From positions 1-62,833 of the forward strand of contig VGZY01000008.1 of assembly GCA_016872355.1 (NCBI GenBank): a DNA stretch of 62,833 nucleotides, in the 5' to 3' direction. The notes under the pieces were generated by a model. The model ran no database searches. It had not been told where the DNA came from and saw only the letters and a list, made by a program, of their open reading frames with translations. Source of the DNA: SAR202 cluster bacterium (lineage in GTDB: Bacteria > Chloroflexota > Dehalococcoidia > Lucifugimonadales > VGZY01). Made by a program: the position numbers and the translations under genes. Of this stretch, positions 41,771-50,390 are shown one piece after another (position 1 is the stretch's first letter; the number at the start of each line of letters is the position of its first letter).

Positions 41771-43705
41771 TTACTTCCCGCAGAGGTACCTGTCGAACCA
41801 GCCCACCATGCGCTGGTAGTAGTCGATCCTGAACTTCGGATGGCCGGTCTTGCGGAACGAGTGGTTGGAATTCGGGTACCGGACGAACTCTACCGTCTTG
41901 CCCAGCCGCTTGAGCGCGACGAAGTACTCCTCGCTCTGGGGGATGGGGCAGCGCAGGTCTTCCTCGCCGTGGAGCAGCAGCACTGGCGTCTCCACGTTCT
42001 GCACGTACATCAGCGGCGACCTTTCGAGGTACTTTTGCGTCGCCTCTGTGAACACTCCTCCCCAGTTGATCTCGCCGAAGCTCACGCCGATGTCCGAGGT
42101 GCCGTACATGCTGTGAAGGTTGATGCACGGCGCGCCCACAACGGCCGCCTTGAAGAGCTTCGTGTGGCCCACCATCCACGACCCCATGAACCCGCCGTAG
42201 CTGAAGCCGTGGACGCCCACGCGGTCGGCGTCCACGTACGGCCGGTTCCGCATCTCCTCCACGGCCGCCATCAGGTCCAGGTAGTCCTCGCCGCCCCAGT
42301 CGCCAAGCACCATCCGCGCAAACTCCGGCCCGTATGAGGACGAGCCGCGCGGGTTGGGGGCGATGGTGATGTAGCCCGCGGAGGCAAGAACCTGGTATAC
42401 GGAGTCGAATGTGTCGGCGAATCGGCCGTTCGGGCCGCCGTGGATGTCCAGCACCAGCGGGTACTTGCGCCCGGGGTCGAAGCCCTGTGGCAAGAAGACT
42501 CGCGTCTCGATTTCCTGCCCGCCCCGCGTGATGGTGAACTTTTCCATCTTTGCGGTCGGGTGGTCCTTGAAGTACTGTGTGTTGTACGTCGTGACCGGCC
42601 GCTTTTGATCGCCGGCAAGGTCGTGCTGCTCGATCTCGCCCGAGGTCTCCGGAGTGAGCGTCAGCGTGACTGCCTTTCGCGCCTGCCTGTCCATTGCCAG
42701 CCCCAGGTACTGCGCCGCGCCGCCGGTGATCGTCCGCAGCCTGCCGCCGGCCGCGGGGACTTCGCAGACGAACGATTGTCCCTTGCGCACGCCCACGAAG
42801 ACCAGCCGCCCGTCGTCCGTCCACCGCAGCTCAGGCGCATCGTACACCGGCGTATATGCGCCGTCCGTGACCATCCGGTGCGGCTTGCCGTCCTGCAGCA
42901 CGTAGAGCCATGCCTGCCTCGGGTCCCACCACGAAAAGTCGTGCGAGCCGATTGCCGCGAGCGACTGCGAGTCCGGCGACCAGGTTAGCGCCCACACGTT
43001 GGAGAGCTTCGGCGACCACGATTTCGCCTCGCCGCCTGCGGCGCTGATCACGAACGCCTGCAAGCAGTTCGTGAAGTCTCGACCATCGACCTCGTCTGAA
43101 ATGAACGCGATCCGTGAGCCGTCGGGCGACCATGACGGCCAAGTATGGTCTCCCTCGCCGTGGGTGATCTGCTGCGACTTCCCGGACTGGACGTCTGCGA
43201 CGAATAGCTGCTTGAAGGAGTCGCCCAGCCACCCTGTGCCGTCGTAGCGGTACCTGAGGCGTCGCACCACCTTCGGTCGCGGGTCTTTTTTTGAGTCGTG
43301 GCCGTCCGGCAGCCTGTCCGGGTCCACCTTCGAGACGAAGACGAGCGACTTCGAGTCCGGCGACCAGGCATGGCCGACCGCTCCGCCGGCCACATCCGTG
43401 ACCTTGCGCGCCTCGCCGCCGCTTACGGGGATGAGCCACAACTGCTTGCGCCCCTTGTCGTCAGGCCGTACGAATGCAATTGTCTTCCCATCCGGCGAGA
43501 ACTCCGGGGAAGAGTCCGACTTCCCATTCGTAAACTGCCTCGGCTCTCCGCCCGCCGGCGCAACGACGATGTGCGACCGCTTCTCCATAGTCTCGCGGTC
43601 TATCCACGACTTTGTGAGCGCCACGTTCGAGCTGTCCGGCGCCATTACCGGCTCCGAGACGTTAACGATATCGAGTATGTGCTCAGGCGTAATAGGAAGA
43701 GACAC
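41771..43705 (-). CDS. S9-family prolyl-oligopeptidase-like peptidase
   Basis: 644 aa without a signal peptide. An N-terminal WD/TolB-like propeller carries repeats of SPDxxxIAFVS/DW type (SPDGKTIAFVRPDD, WSPDGSRIAFISDE). The C-terminal alpha/beta hydrolase has the nucleophile Ser502 in HGFSYGGFMGSWM, an aspartate in HGEEDLRCPI and the histidine in YPNSNHSFRKTGHP. The family includes acylaminoacyl-peptidases and dipeptidyl aminopeptidases acting on short peptides. The start ATG at 43705 lies before SLPITPEHIL. Terminator 41701-41730 follows. It is probably a free gene. Confidence 0.93.
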   Translation of the reverse strand: MSLPITPEHILDIVNVSEPVMAPDSSNVALTKSWIDRETMEKRSHIVVAPAGGEPRQFTNGKSDSSPEFSPDGKTIAFVRPDDKGRKQLWLIPVSGGEARKVTDVAGGAVGHAWSPDSKSLVFVSKVDPDRLPDGHDSKKDPRPKVVRRLRYRYDGTGWLGDSFKQLFVADVQSGKSQQITHGEGDHTWPSWSPDGSRIAFISDEVDGRDFTNCLQAFVISAAGGEAKSWSPKLSNVWALTWSPDSQSLAAIGSHDFSWWDPRQAWLYVLQDGKPHRMVTDGAYTPVYDAPELRWTDDGRLVFVGVRKGQSFVCEVPAAGGRLRTITGGAAQYLGLAMDRQARKAVTLTLTPETSGEIEQHDLAGDQKRPVTTYNTQYFKDHPTAKMEKFTITRGGQEIETRVFLPQGFDPGRKYPLVLDIHGGPNGRFADTFDSVYQVLASAGYITIAPNPRGSSSYGPEFARMVLGDWGGEDYLDLMAAVEEMRNRPYVDADRVGVHGFSYGGFMGSWMVGHTKLFKAAVVGAPCINLHSMYGTSDIGVSFGEINWGGVFTEATQKYLERSPLMYVQNVETPVLLLHGEEDLRCPIPQSEEYFVALKRLGKTVEFVRYPNSNHSFRKTGHPKFRIDYYQRMVGWFDRYLCGK

Positions 43706-43790
43706 CGAAGACCTCCGAATGTTTAATTGCGGCCAGGGCCTGCAAAGATACTCAGCCTACAGTGCGCGAGCCTTGGGCTAATAAGGCCGT

Positions 43791-43808
43791 GGGCGAATTC
43801 ATTCGCCC
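43791..43808. terminator. Hairpin GGGCGAAT-TC-ATTCGCCC
   Basis: An 18-bp palindrome in the 146-bp gap between the amidase 3' end and the S9 peptidase start. There is no clear T-run. Confidence 0.4.
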
Positions 43809-43851
43809 ATCTTCTTGGCTCAATATGGCTGGCCCCTTTACCCCTTCCCCT

Positions 43852-45267
43852 TCACCCCATCACATCCGCCGGGTGGCGTGTGTGCCAGTCCGTGACCGAC
43901 TGGTAGGCGCGGGCGACGGCAATCACCGCGTTGTCGTCGTACGCGCGGCCCATGAACTGGATGCCTACCGGGAGCATGCCGTCCGAGAAGCCCATCGGCA
44001 CAGAGATTGCCGGCAGGCCGGCGAGGTTGCCCAGTGCGCCCACTATCTCCTTGGAGCGCTCCTTCAGCGACTGTTTCGGCTTGGGCGCCACCGGCGGGGC
44101 AGGTATCATGCAGGTGGGCGCAACCACGGCGTCGTACGGCGCCATCACCCTGTCCGCCTCGCGAGCGATGATGGTGCGGAGACGGACGGCCTTGAGGTAG
44201 TCGGTCGCGAGCATCGCCATGCGCGGGTAGACGTAATTCCTGGACTCGGGAGCGGTCAGCGTCTCGCCGTACCCGTTGTCTATGAACTCCTCCCAGATGC
44301 TTGCGGACTCGGCCATGAAGACGCCCAGGGTAACCGCGCCGTAAGGGTAGTCCGGGAACGGGACCTCGTCTATCTCGCAGAAGCCGCTCAGCGTTTTGAG
44401 CGCCTTGTCGAAGCGCGACTTCACAGTATCGTCCGCTTCTGCCGCCGCGTCCTTCGGCACCGCCAGCCTGAACCGCCTGCCGGGGGTGTGCTCGCCCCAA
44501 TCCTCGCCGTCATACTCATAAATGCGCTCGGTCGTCGCAGGGTCCTGGGGGTCGTGGCCGGCGATGGCGTTCAGCACCAGGCCGCAGTCGTCCGCCGTCT
44601 GGCACATGGGGCCGGGCTTGTCCAGCGTCCAGGAGAGGGGCATCGCGCCGTGGCGGCTCACGCGTCCGTATGTGGGCCGGAGGCCGGCTATGCCGCAGTT
44701 GTTCGCGGGCATCACTATTGATCCCCACGTCTCGGTGCCGATGGCGAAGGGGACGAGGCCCGCCGCAACCGCCGCGCCCGAGCCGCTGGATGAGCCGCCG
44801 CTTTGCGTGGAGATGTCCCACGGGTTGAGGCCGGGGCCGGTGAACGCGTTGTTAGGTTGGATGTACTTGAACCCGCCGGCGAGCTCGACCATCGCCAGCT
44901 TCGCCACCAGCACGGCGCCCGCCTCTTCCAGCCTGCGCACGAGCGTGGCGTCGTAGTCCGGCGTCTGGTCCTTGTACCGCTCCGCCCCCCATGTCGTCTT
45001 GATCCCGCGCGTCGCGAAGAGGTCCTTCAGCCCGTACGGGATTCCGTGCAGCGGGCCGCGATATTTGCCTTCGGCAATCTCCCTCTCGGCGCGGCGGGCC
45101 TGCTCCATCGCGCGCTCCCGGGTGAGCGTCACCACGGCGTTGTATCGCGGTCCGAGCATCTCAAGCCTGCGCAGGAATAGCTGGGCAAGCTCCACGGGTG
45201 AGACCTGCCGGCTCCGGACAAGCTCCGCCAGCCTGCGGACGGGCATAAAGACCGGGTTATGCGCCAT
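43852..45267 (-). CDS. Amidase (amidase-signature family)
   Basis: The product is 471 aa. The amidase signature is seen in STQSGGSSSGSGAAVAAGLVPFAIGTETWGSIVMP, giving the Ser-cisSer dyad; the catalytic lysine is in VLVAKLAMVEL. The region IAGLRPTYGRVSRHG matches GatA-like proteins. It hydrolyses an amide bond; the substrate is unassigned. Its start lies 3 bp after the AtzG-like gene, which itself follows the AMP-ligase gene by 9 bp, so the three form one operon. The length is normal for the family. It should be distinguished from a GatCAB subunit A because gatB and gatC are absent here. Confidence 0.93.
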   Translation of the reverse strand: MAHNPVFMPVRRLAELVRSRQVSPVELAQLFLRRLEMLGPRYNAVVTLTRERAMEQARRAEREIAEGKYRGPLHGIPYGLKDLFATRGIKTTWGAERYKDQTPDYDATLVRRLEEAGAVLVAKLAMVELAGGFKYIQPNNAFTGPGLNPWDISTQSGGSSSGSGAAVAAGLVPFAIGTETWGSIVMPANNCGIAGLRPTYGRVSRHGAMPLSWTLDKPGPMCQTADDCGLVLNAIAGHDPQDPATTERIYEYDGEDWGEHTPGRRFRLAVPKDAAAEADDTVKSRFDKALKTLSGFCEIDEVPFPDYPYGAVTLGVFMAESASIWEEFIDNGYGETLTAPESRNYVYPRMAMLATDYLKAVRLRTIIAREADRVMAPYDAVVAPTCMIPAPPVAPKPKQSLKERSKEIVGALGNLAGLPAISVPMGFSDGMLPVGIQFMGRAYDDNAVIAVARAYQSVTDWHTRHPADVMG

Positions 45268-45270
45268 GGT

Positions 45271-45489
45271 CTACCCGTCCTTTCGGTACGGCGTGAAGAG
45301 CGGCTGCGGCTCGTCGGTCATCTTCAGCGGCGTCTCCCTCAAGGCCTCGCCGATGTCGATCACCTCTTCCTCCACCACCTCGCGGATTGCTTTCAGGCGC
45401 TCCTCGCCGACCCTGTCGCCGTACCACTGCCTGATCATGTTCTGCCTGAGTTCCAGCTCGTGCTCGCGATTGGTGTTTTTGCCTGGCAT
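45271..45489 (-). CDS. Small AtzG/DUF4089-like protein
   Basis: The product is 72 aa. A helical start (ELRQNMIRQWYGDRVGEERL, then IREVVEEEVIDIGEAL) ends in ETPLKMTDEPQPLFTPY. The closing pattern (P-L-x-x-x-D-E-P-x-x-x-F-x-P) and the position immediately before an amidase match AtzG/DUF4089, a GatC-like partner that forms a complex with AtzE-type amidases. The partner call is based on length, order and this motif, not on full homology. It begins at ATG 45489, directly after the AMP-ligase stop. Confidence 0.65.
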   Translation of the reverse strand: MPGKNTNREHELELRQNMIRQWYGDRVGEERLKAIREVVEEEVIDIGEALRETPLKMTDEPQPLFTPYRKDG

Positions 45490-45498
45490 GCCGCGCCC

Positions 45499-47031
45499 CT
45501 ATTCGAAGAGCTTGATTAGCTGTGGCTTCACTACTTTACCCATCGCGTTGCGCGGCAGGGCGTCTACGGCGACGACCTTCTGTGGCAGCTTGTAAGGCGC
45601 CAGCTTGTCGCGCGCCCACTCCCGCAGGGACTCGCGGGTCACGCCCTTGCCGTTGCGCATCACCACCACCGCGGATACGGCCTTGCCCCAGTACGCGTCC
45701 TTTACGCCTATGACGGCGCAGTCCTCGATGTCCGGGTGCTCCTTGAGCACGCGCTGCACCTCGACCGCCGAGACGAGCTCTCCGCCGGACTTGATGATGT
45801 CCTGAGAGGCGCGCCCCCAGATGCGGATGTTGCTGTTCGTCGTGGAGGCGATGTCACCGCTGCAAAACCATCCGTCCGGCGTGAACGCCTCCGCCGTCGC
45901 CTCAGGCCTGTCCCAGTACTCCTGGAAGACGTTGTCGCCTTTGATCTGTATCTCGCCCGCCGCGCCGTCCTGCGTCACAGCCGGGCCGTGCCTGTGCTTG
46001 CCGGTCTCCTCGAAGTAGGCCATGTCCAGATCAACGATCCGAATACCGACACCCGGCAGCGGCTTCCCCACGCGCCCGGCGATGCGCTCGCCGTTGAGGG
46101 GGTTGGAGATCGCCATGCCCACTTCCGACATGCCGTAGCGCTCAAGGAGGGTGTGGCCGGTGATCTGCTTCCAGCGCTCAAAGGTGTCGATTGGCAGGCT
46201 GTCGGAGCCGGATATCATCAGCCGCAGCTTCTTGCAGCCCTCTGCCATGCGCTGCTGCTGCTCAGGGGCCGCCTTTTCCCACGCAGCGATGAGCGCCTTG
46301 TAGGTTGTGGGAACTGCCATGTAAAGAGTGAGCTCGCCGCTCGCCAACCGCTCCCACACCTTCTCCGCGGAGAATTTCGGCGCCATCTCGCACACCGCGC
46401 CCGCCCACATCGAGCACGAAAGCACGTTGATGATGCCGTGGACGTGGTGCAAGGGCAGGGGGTTCACAATGCGGTCGTCGCCGGTCCACGCCCATGCTTC
46501 GATGAGCGTCCTGACCTGCGCGGTGATGTTACGGTGCGTGGTGACGACGCCCTTCGGCTTGCTCGTCGTCCCGCTCGTGTAGACGATCATCGCCTTCCGC
46601 GCCGGGTCCACTTGCGGCAGGGGCGACTGCTCGGCCGCGAGCAGGTCGGTCGCCAGCGCGAACCGGCGGGCGAGCGATGCCGCAATAGGGCGAATGACGG
46701 CAGCCGTCTCCGGGTGCCCAACCACGACCGACGCACCGGAGTCGAGGATGCGGTACTCGATCTCAGGCGCCGTGTCCGTGGTGGCGATGGGCACAGCAAC
46801 GCCCCCCGCCAGCCATATGCCCCACTGGGTGGCCACGTACTCGAAGCTGGAGGGCACCAGGAAGGCGACGCGCGCCTCCCTCATATCCTCGCCGCCAGCG
46901 AGAAGCCCGGACGCTACCCTGCCAGCCGCGTTCAGCAGGTCGTCATATGTGTGCGCGCCGCGGGAATCGATTATCGCAGTCCGCGAGCCATGCTCAGCCG
47001 CGCGGGCAATGAGCGGAATGGTGGAAGTCAA
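45499..47031 (-). CDS. AMP-dependent acyl-CoA synthetase/ligase
   Basis: About 510 aa. ANL superfamily: P-loop-like IVYTSGTTSKPKGVVTTHRN, a later ERYGMSEVGMAIS, WFCSGDIASTTNSN and the hinge GRASQDIIKSGGELVSA, with the catalytic lysine in the last block (RNAMGKVVKPQL). It activates a carboxylic acid as the adenylate and transfers it to CoA; the short sequence and MatB-like spacing suggest small acids such as malonate, but this is not decisive. TTG 47031 is preferred (AGGAG at 8 bp) over TTG 47049. It is the first gene of an operon with AtzG-like and amidase genes, hinting at a carboxylate/amide pathway. Confidence 0.9.
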   Translation of the reverse strand: MTSTIPLIARAAEHGSRTAIIDSRGAHTYDDLLNAAGRVASGLLAGGEDMREARVAFLVPSSFEYVATQWGIWLAGGVAVPIATTDTAPEIEYRILDSGASVVVGHPETAAVIRPIAASLARRFALATDLLAAEQSPLPQVDPARKAMIVYTSGTTSKPKGVVTTHRNITAQVRTLIEAWAWTGDDRIVNPLPLHHVHGIINVLSCSMWAGAVCEMAPKFSAEKVWERLASGELTLYMAVPTTYKALIAAWEKAAPEQQQRMAEGCKKLRLMISGSDSLPIDTFERWKQITGHTLLERYGMSEVGMAISNPLNGERIAGRVGKPLPGVGIRIVDLDMAYFEETGKHRHGPAVTQDGAAGEIQIKGDNVFQEYWDRPEATAEAFTPDGWFCSGDIASTTNSNIRIWGRASQDIIKSGGELVSAVEVQRVLKEHPDIEDCAVIGVKDAYWGKAVSAVVVMRNGKGVTRESLREWARDKLAPYKLPQKVVAVDALPRNAMGKVVKPQLIKLFE

Positions 47032-47123
47032 TGACGGGTCTCCTGGCAATGGTCCTCAAGCCAAGAGGTATTCTACCAAACGGCGCAACCGGAGAGGCGC
47101 TGGTCGGCGCGTGCCCCGGATTT

Positions 47124-47210
47124 CGTAGGGGCGCACTGCGTGCGCCCGTCGCCTGCCGACGATTAAGGCCGTGTTAACAACGTAACGGGGGCACGCGGTG
47201 CGCCCCTACG
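47124..47210. repeat. CGTAGGGGCGCAC..GTGCGCCCCTACG inverted-repeat element
   Basis: Imperfect 25-bp arms with TTTCGTAGGGGCGC / GCGCCCCTACGAA ends surround a roughly 40-bp core containing GTTAAC. It lies between the ligase and NYN genes, and its ends resemble 336-512 and 61123-61193. Confidence 0.7.
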
Positions 47211-47229
47211 AAGAATGGCCCACCTGCCA

Positions 47230-48273
47230 CTACGTCGCCAGCAGCCACACCTCGCTGGCGTTGCCGCGGTTCTGGTTCTCCGGGGACGGCGCCTTGTCCA
47301 CCTTGAACTGGACGATCTGCATCGCCTTCAGCGACTCGAACTGGATCTCCGCCAGGTTTGTGACGTGGAAATAGTAGTCCCCGCCTCCGTCGACGCGGAT
47401 GAAGCCGTACCCGCCGGTATAGTTAAGGTAGGATATGCGTCCCACGCGGTACCCGGGCCTGGCGTGCTCCAGGACATTCTGGGGGATCGGCTCGCCAAGC
47501 TGCGCCTCGGCCTGCGCGCGCTCCTGCGCAAAGCGCGCCCGGCACACATCGCAGTAGATGCGTTCCCCGGGGCGTGGGTGGTAGCGCGTCAGGAAGTGGC
47601 GGTCGCCCACGTGCTGCGGCGACTGGCACTCGAGCTGGATCGTGTCGTAGTCCATTCTTATCTCGGGCAGGATGTCGTTCAGGAAGATGGTAGGGAAGTC
47701 CCGCAGCCTCAGCGGGTCAACCGGGTCCACGTAAACTTCGTCACAGCTGCCACGGACGCTCGCGATCATCACCCGCTTCCCGAGCCGCCTCACCTGTTGC
47801 AGCGCAGGGACGTAGTCCTCGTCCCCGATCAGTGCGACCGCGACGTCGTACACCCCCGGCAGCATTGCGTTGTACAGGACGGCGCATGCGAGAGCAACGT
47901 CGATGCGCTTCTCGCGGGGAACGAATGAATCGTACGGGTCGCGGTCCTCGGCCTTCAGCCTGCGTCCTTTGAAATCTATATTCGAGATATCTACCTCGTA
48001 GTTGGGCTCCTCTTCCAGCCGGTCGTAGAAGTCCTGCTGCCCGGCGACGAGGTCGGTATCCTCGGACGCGTACCCTTTAGGCAGGCTGGCGAAAAAGTGC
48101 ACACGCACGAGGTCTATCTCGCTGACGGTCATCTCTTTGCGGAGGCGCGCAAGTAGAGTGAGGGGCAGCTTGCGGTAGTCTATCGCGAACTCTGGATCGC
48201 CGATGTCTCGTCTAAGGATCGATCTGCAGTGGTAGAGCCAGCTCCCATCGATAAAGACCATTGCTTTAACCAA
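47230..48273 (-). CDS. NYN-domain protein with C-terminal cold-shock domain
   Basis: About 347 aa. The N-terminus is a NYN/LabA-type PIN-like nuclease: MVFIDGSWLYHC, EKRIDVALACAVLYNA and VALIGDEDYVPALQQVRRLGKRV, the acidic pattern expected for a Mg-dependent ribonuclease. A middle zinc-binding-like CDVCRARF is followed at the C-terminus by a cold-shock-like domain (GGYGFIRV, YYFHVTNLAEI) for nucleic-acid binding. Such a fusion suggests RNA or single-strand targeting. The start is uncertain: GGAGGG lies 9 bp before TTG 48273, while ATG 48261 is closer to the domain. It is divergent from the M24 gene. Confidence 0.85.
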   Translation of the reverse strand: MVKAMVFIDGSWLYHCRSILRRDIGDPEFAIDYRKLPLTLLARLRKEMTVSEIDLVRVHFFASLPKGYASEDTDLVAGQQDFYDRLEEEPNYEVDISNIDFKGRRLKAEDRDPYDSFVPREKRIDVALACAVLYNAMLPGVYDVAVALIGDEDYVPALQQVRRLGKRVMIASVRGSCDEVYVDPVDPLRLRDFPTIFLNDILPEIRMDYDTIQLECQSPQHVGDRHFLTRYHPRPGERIYCDVCRARFAQERAQAEAQLGEPIPQNVLEHARPGYRVGRISYLNYTGGYGFIRVDGGGDYYFHVTNLAEIQFESLKAMQIVQFKVDKAPSPENQNRGNASEVWLLAT

Positions 48274-48530
48274 AATTAACATCCCTCCACCGGCGGCGCC
48301 GTGAATGTTGCACATCGTACTTATACAGCGGGGAAACTAGTATCTGGAACAATCGGACCGGGAATTTGCAGGTATATCGTTCCCATTCTAACCGACGCTT
48401 CGAAGATTGCCCCGCGGATTTCGGAGGTGGTTGCTTGGAATTTCCCATCAGCCGTGTGCGGCGCAACCCTCGACGATATATGATGAATCGAACCGTTGAC
48501 GCTCGTCCATAAATTCAGACCGGAGAAGCT

Positions 48531-49712
48531 ATGGGAAACGGCCTCGCAGACGCAATATCCAGCGCGCAGGAGTATATGGCCGGCCGGCCGGTGGACGGCT
48601 GGCTGCTGTACGACTACCGGGGAATGAATGCGGTCTTCTGGGATACCGTCGGCCCCATTTCGAACGTCACCCGCCCGTGCTGGCTCTGGGTACCGAAGGG
48701 AGGCCAGGCGCGCTTTCTCGTCGGCTTCGTTGACCAGGGCAGGTTCGGCCGGCTCGGAGTGCCGGTTATCCTCTTCAGGGGCCGTGAGAACATGGTCTCC
48801 GAGCTTCGCGCAATGCTTGCAGGGGCCGTGCGAGTCGCCATGGAGTACTCCCCCATGGCGGAGCTGCCCCGGGCATCCAGGGTCGACGCAGGCATCGTAG
48901 AGCTCGTCCGCAGCCTCGGCGTGGAGGTTGTCTCCTCCGCCGACATCTTCCAGCACGCCACGCAGCGCTGGACCGAGCCGCAGCTGCAGTCCCACCTGGA
49001 GGCCGCCCGCCACCTCAGCGCCATCGTGCACGAAGCGTTCGACTGCATAGGCGTGAACCTTGGGACTGGCGTAACCGAGCACGACGTCGCGGACTTCATC
49101 CGCAAGCGCTTCGGCGAGGTGGGGCTGGAGGTCACGGACGGCCCCATCGTCGCCGTCAATGACCATGCTTCCGACCCGCACTTCGAGCCCACGCCGGAGA
49201 ACGCGCGGCAGATCAAACGAGGCGACTGGGTGCTCATCGACCTCTGGGCGCGGATGGCGGGCGAGGATACTATGTACAGCGACATCACATGGACGGCGTA
49301 CGTGGGGGACAGGGTCCCGGAGCGCCACCGCAAGGTCTTCGAAGCGGTGATCGGCGCGCGCGACGCGGCGGTGGATGCCATAGCGGCGGCATTTCAGGCG
49401 GGCAGGCCCGTGCAGGGGTGGGAGCTGGACAGGGTGGCGCGGGACTACATCGACCGCGCGGGCTATGGAAAATACTTCAACCACCGCCTGGGCCACAGCC
49501 TGGGTCGCGAGGTCCACGGCAACGCCGTCAACCTGGATAGCTGGGAGACCCGTGATACGCGCTTCCTGCTCCCTGGCCTCGCCGTCACGGCGGAGCCCGG
49601 CATCTACCTCCCGGAGTTCGGCGTCCGCTCGGAGATAGACATCTACATCACTGAGAAGGACCCGCAAATAACAACGGACGTGCAACACGATGTGGTCTTG
49701 ATCAGTGGATAG
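48531..49712 (+). CDS. M24-family aminopeptidase P-like metallopeptidase
   Basis: The product is 393 aa. The C-terminal pita-bread domain keeps all five metal ligands: two Asp in VLIDLWARMAGEDTMYSDITW, His in NHRLGHSLGREVHG, Glu in TAEPGIYLPEFG and Glu in SEIDIYI. The N-terminal creatinase-like domain (DGWLLYDYRGMN) is about 150 residues. It is predicted to cut Xaa-Pro bonds or a related substrate in the cytoplasm. GGAG lies 5 bp before the ATG. The 257-bp upstream gap shows no promoter boxes that I trust. It is convergent with marC. Confidence 0.93.
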   Translation: MGNGLADAISSAQEYMAGRPVDGWLLYDYRGMNAVFWDTVGPISNVTRPCWLWVPKGGQARFLVGFVDQGRFGRLGVPVILFRGRENMVSELRAMLAGAVRVAMEYSPMAELPRASRVDAGIVELVRSLGVEVVSSADIFQHATQRWTEPQLQSHLEAARHLSAIVHEAFDCIGVNLGTGVTEHDVADFIRKRFGEVGLEVTDGPIVAVNDHASDPHFEPTPENARQIKRGDWVLIDLWARMAGEDTMYSDITWTAYVGDRVPERHRKVFEAVIGARDAAVDAIAAAFQAGRPVQGWELDRVARDYIDRAGYGKYFNHRLGHSLGREVHGNAVNLDSWETRDTRFLLPGLAVTAEPGIYLPEFGVRSEIDIYITEKDPQITTDVQHDVVLISG

Positions 49713-49724
49713 CAGGGACGTGCG

Positions 49725-50384
49725 CTACCCAGCCGCGCGCCAGATGTCGGTGATTCCCCGCCTTATGAGCTGCACCGCGATCGCCGCCATGAGCAGGTAC
49801 GCAACCTTCGAGAATGCCTTTAGCCCGCCCCGGCCGAGAAACCGCGCAATCCGGCCAGATTGCATGAATACCAGCCACGCTATTGCCACGTTTAGCAGGA
49901 ACGCCGCCAGCACAAGCCAGATGTTGTAGAGGCTGCTGAGCAAGATAAGCATCGATATCGTCGCAGGGCCCACCAGGAGCGGCGTGCCTATCGGCACCAC
50001 GGCCATCAGCTCGTTGAGCTCCACCGGCGCGCTGCTGCTCTCGTCGCCGATTAGCTCCCGCAGCGCCACCACCAGCAGTATGAGGCCCCCGGCAATCAGA
50101 AAGTCCGGTATCTCGATCCCCAGCACGGCGAATATGCCGCGCCCCAGCGCCAGGAAGAGCAGCCCAACCAGCAGCCCTGTCAGCAACGCCGTGTTTATCA
50201 CCTTGCCGCGACGCTCGGGCGGGATAGGTGAGAGAAACGGCACCAGCAAGGGCAGCGTCGCAATCGGGTCCATCGCCACTAGCATCGGCAAGAAGACCAG
50301 CGAGAACTCCTTCAGCAGCCCGAAGATGTCGGTCCCGGAAAGGCCGGAGGAGATACCTCTGATGATGTCTTGCAGCGCTTCCAT
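49725..50384 (-). CDS. MarC-family integral membrane protein
   Basis: The product is 219 aa with six hydrophobic helices: a core FLPMLVAMDPIATLPLLVPF with the NPxGN-like MDPIATL motif, later GIEIPDFLIAGGLILLVVAL and GTPLLVGPATISMLILL. MarC proteins have no proven transport function despite an early link with multiple antibiotic resistance. The ATG lies 6 bp after the MFS gene stop, so the two are probably co-transcribed. Confidence 0.92.
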   Translation of the reverse strand: MEALQDIIRGISSGLSGTDIFGLLKEFSLVFLPMLVAMDPIATLPLLVPFLSPIPPERRGKVINTALLTGLLVGLLFLALGRGIFAVLGIEIPDFLIAGGLILLVVALRELIGDESSSAPVELNELMAVVPIGTPLLVGPATISMLILLSSLYNIWLVLAAFLLNVAIAWLVFMQSGRIARFLGRGGLKAFSKVAYLLMAAIAVQLIRRGITDIWRAAG

Positions 50385-50390
50385 GCCGGC

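Noticed and set aside
43852-45267. GatA subunit of the tRNA amidotransferase.
   Set aside because: gatB and gatC are not adjacent, and the small partner is AtzG-like; a catabolic amidase is more likely.
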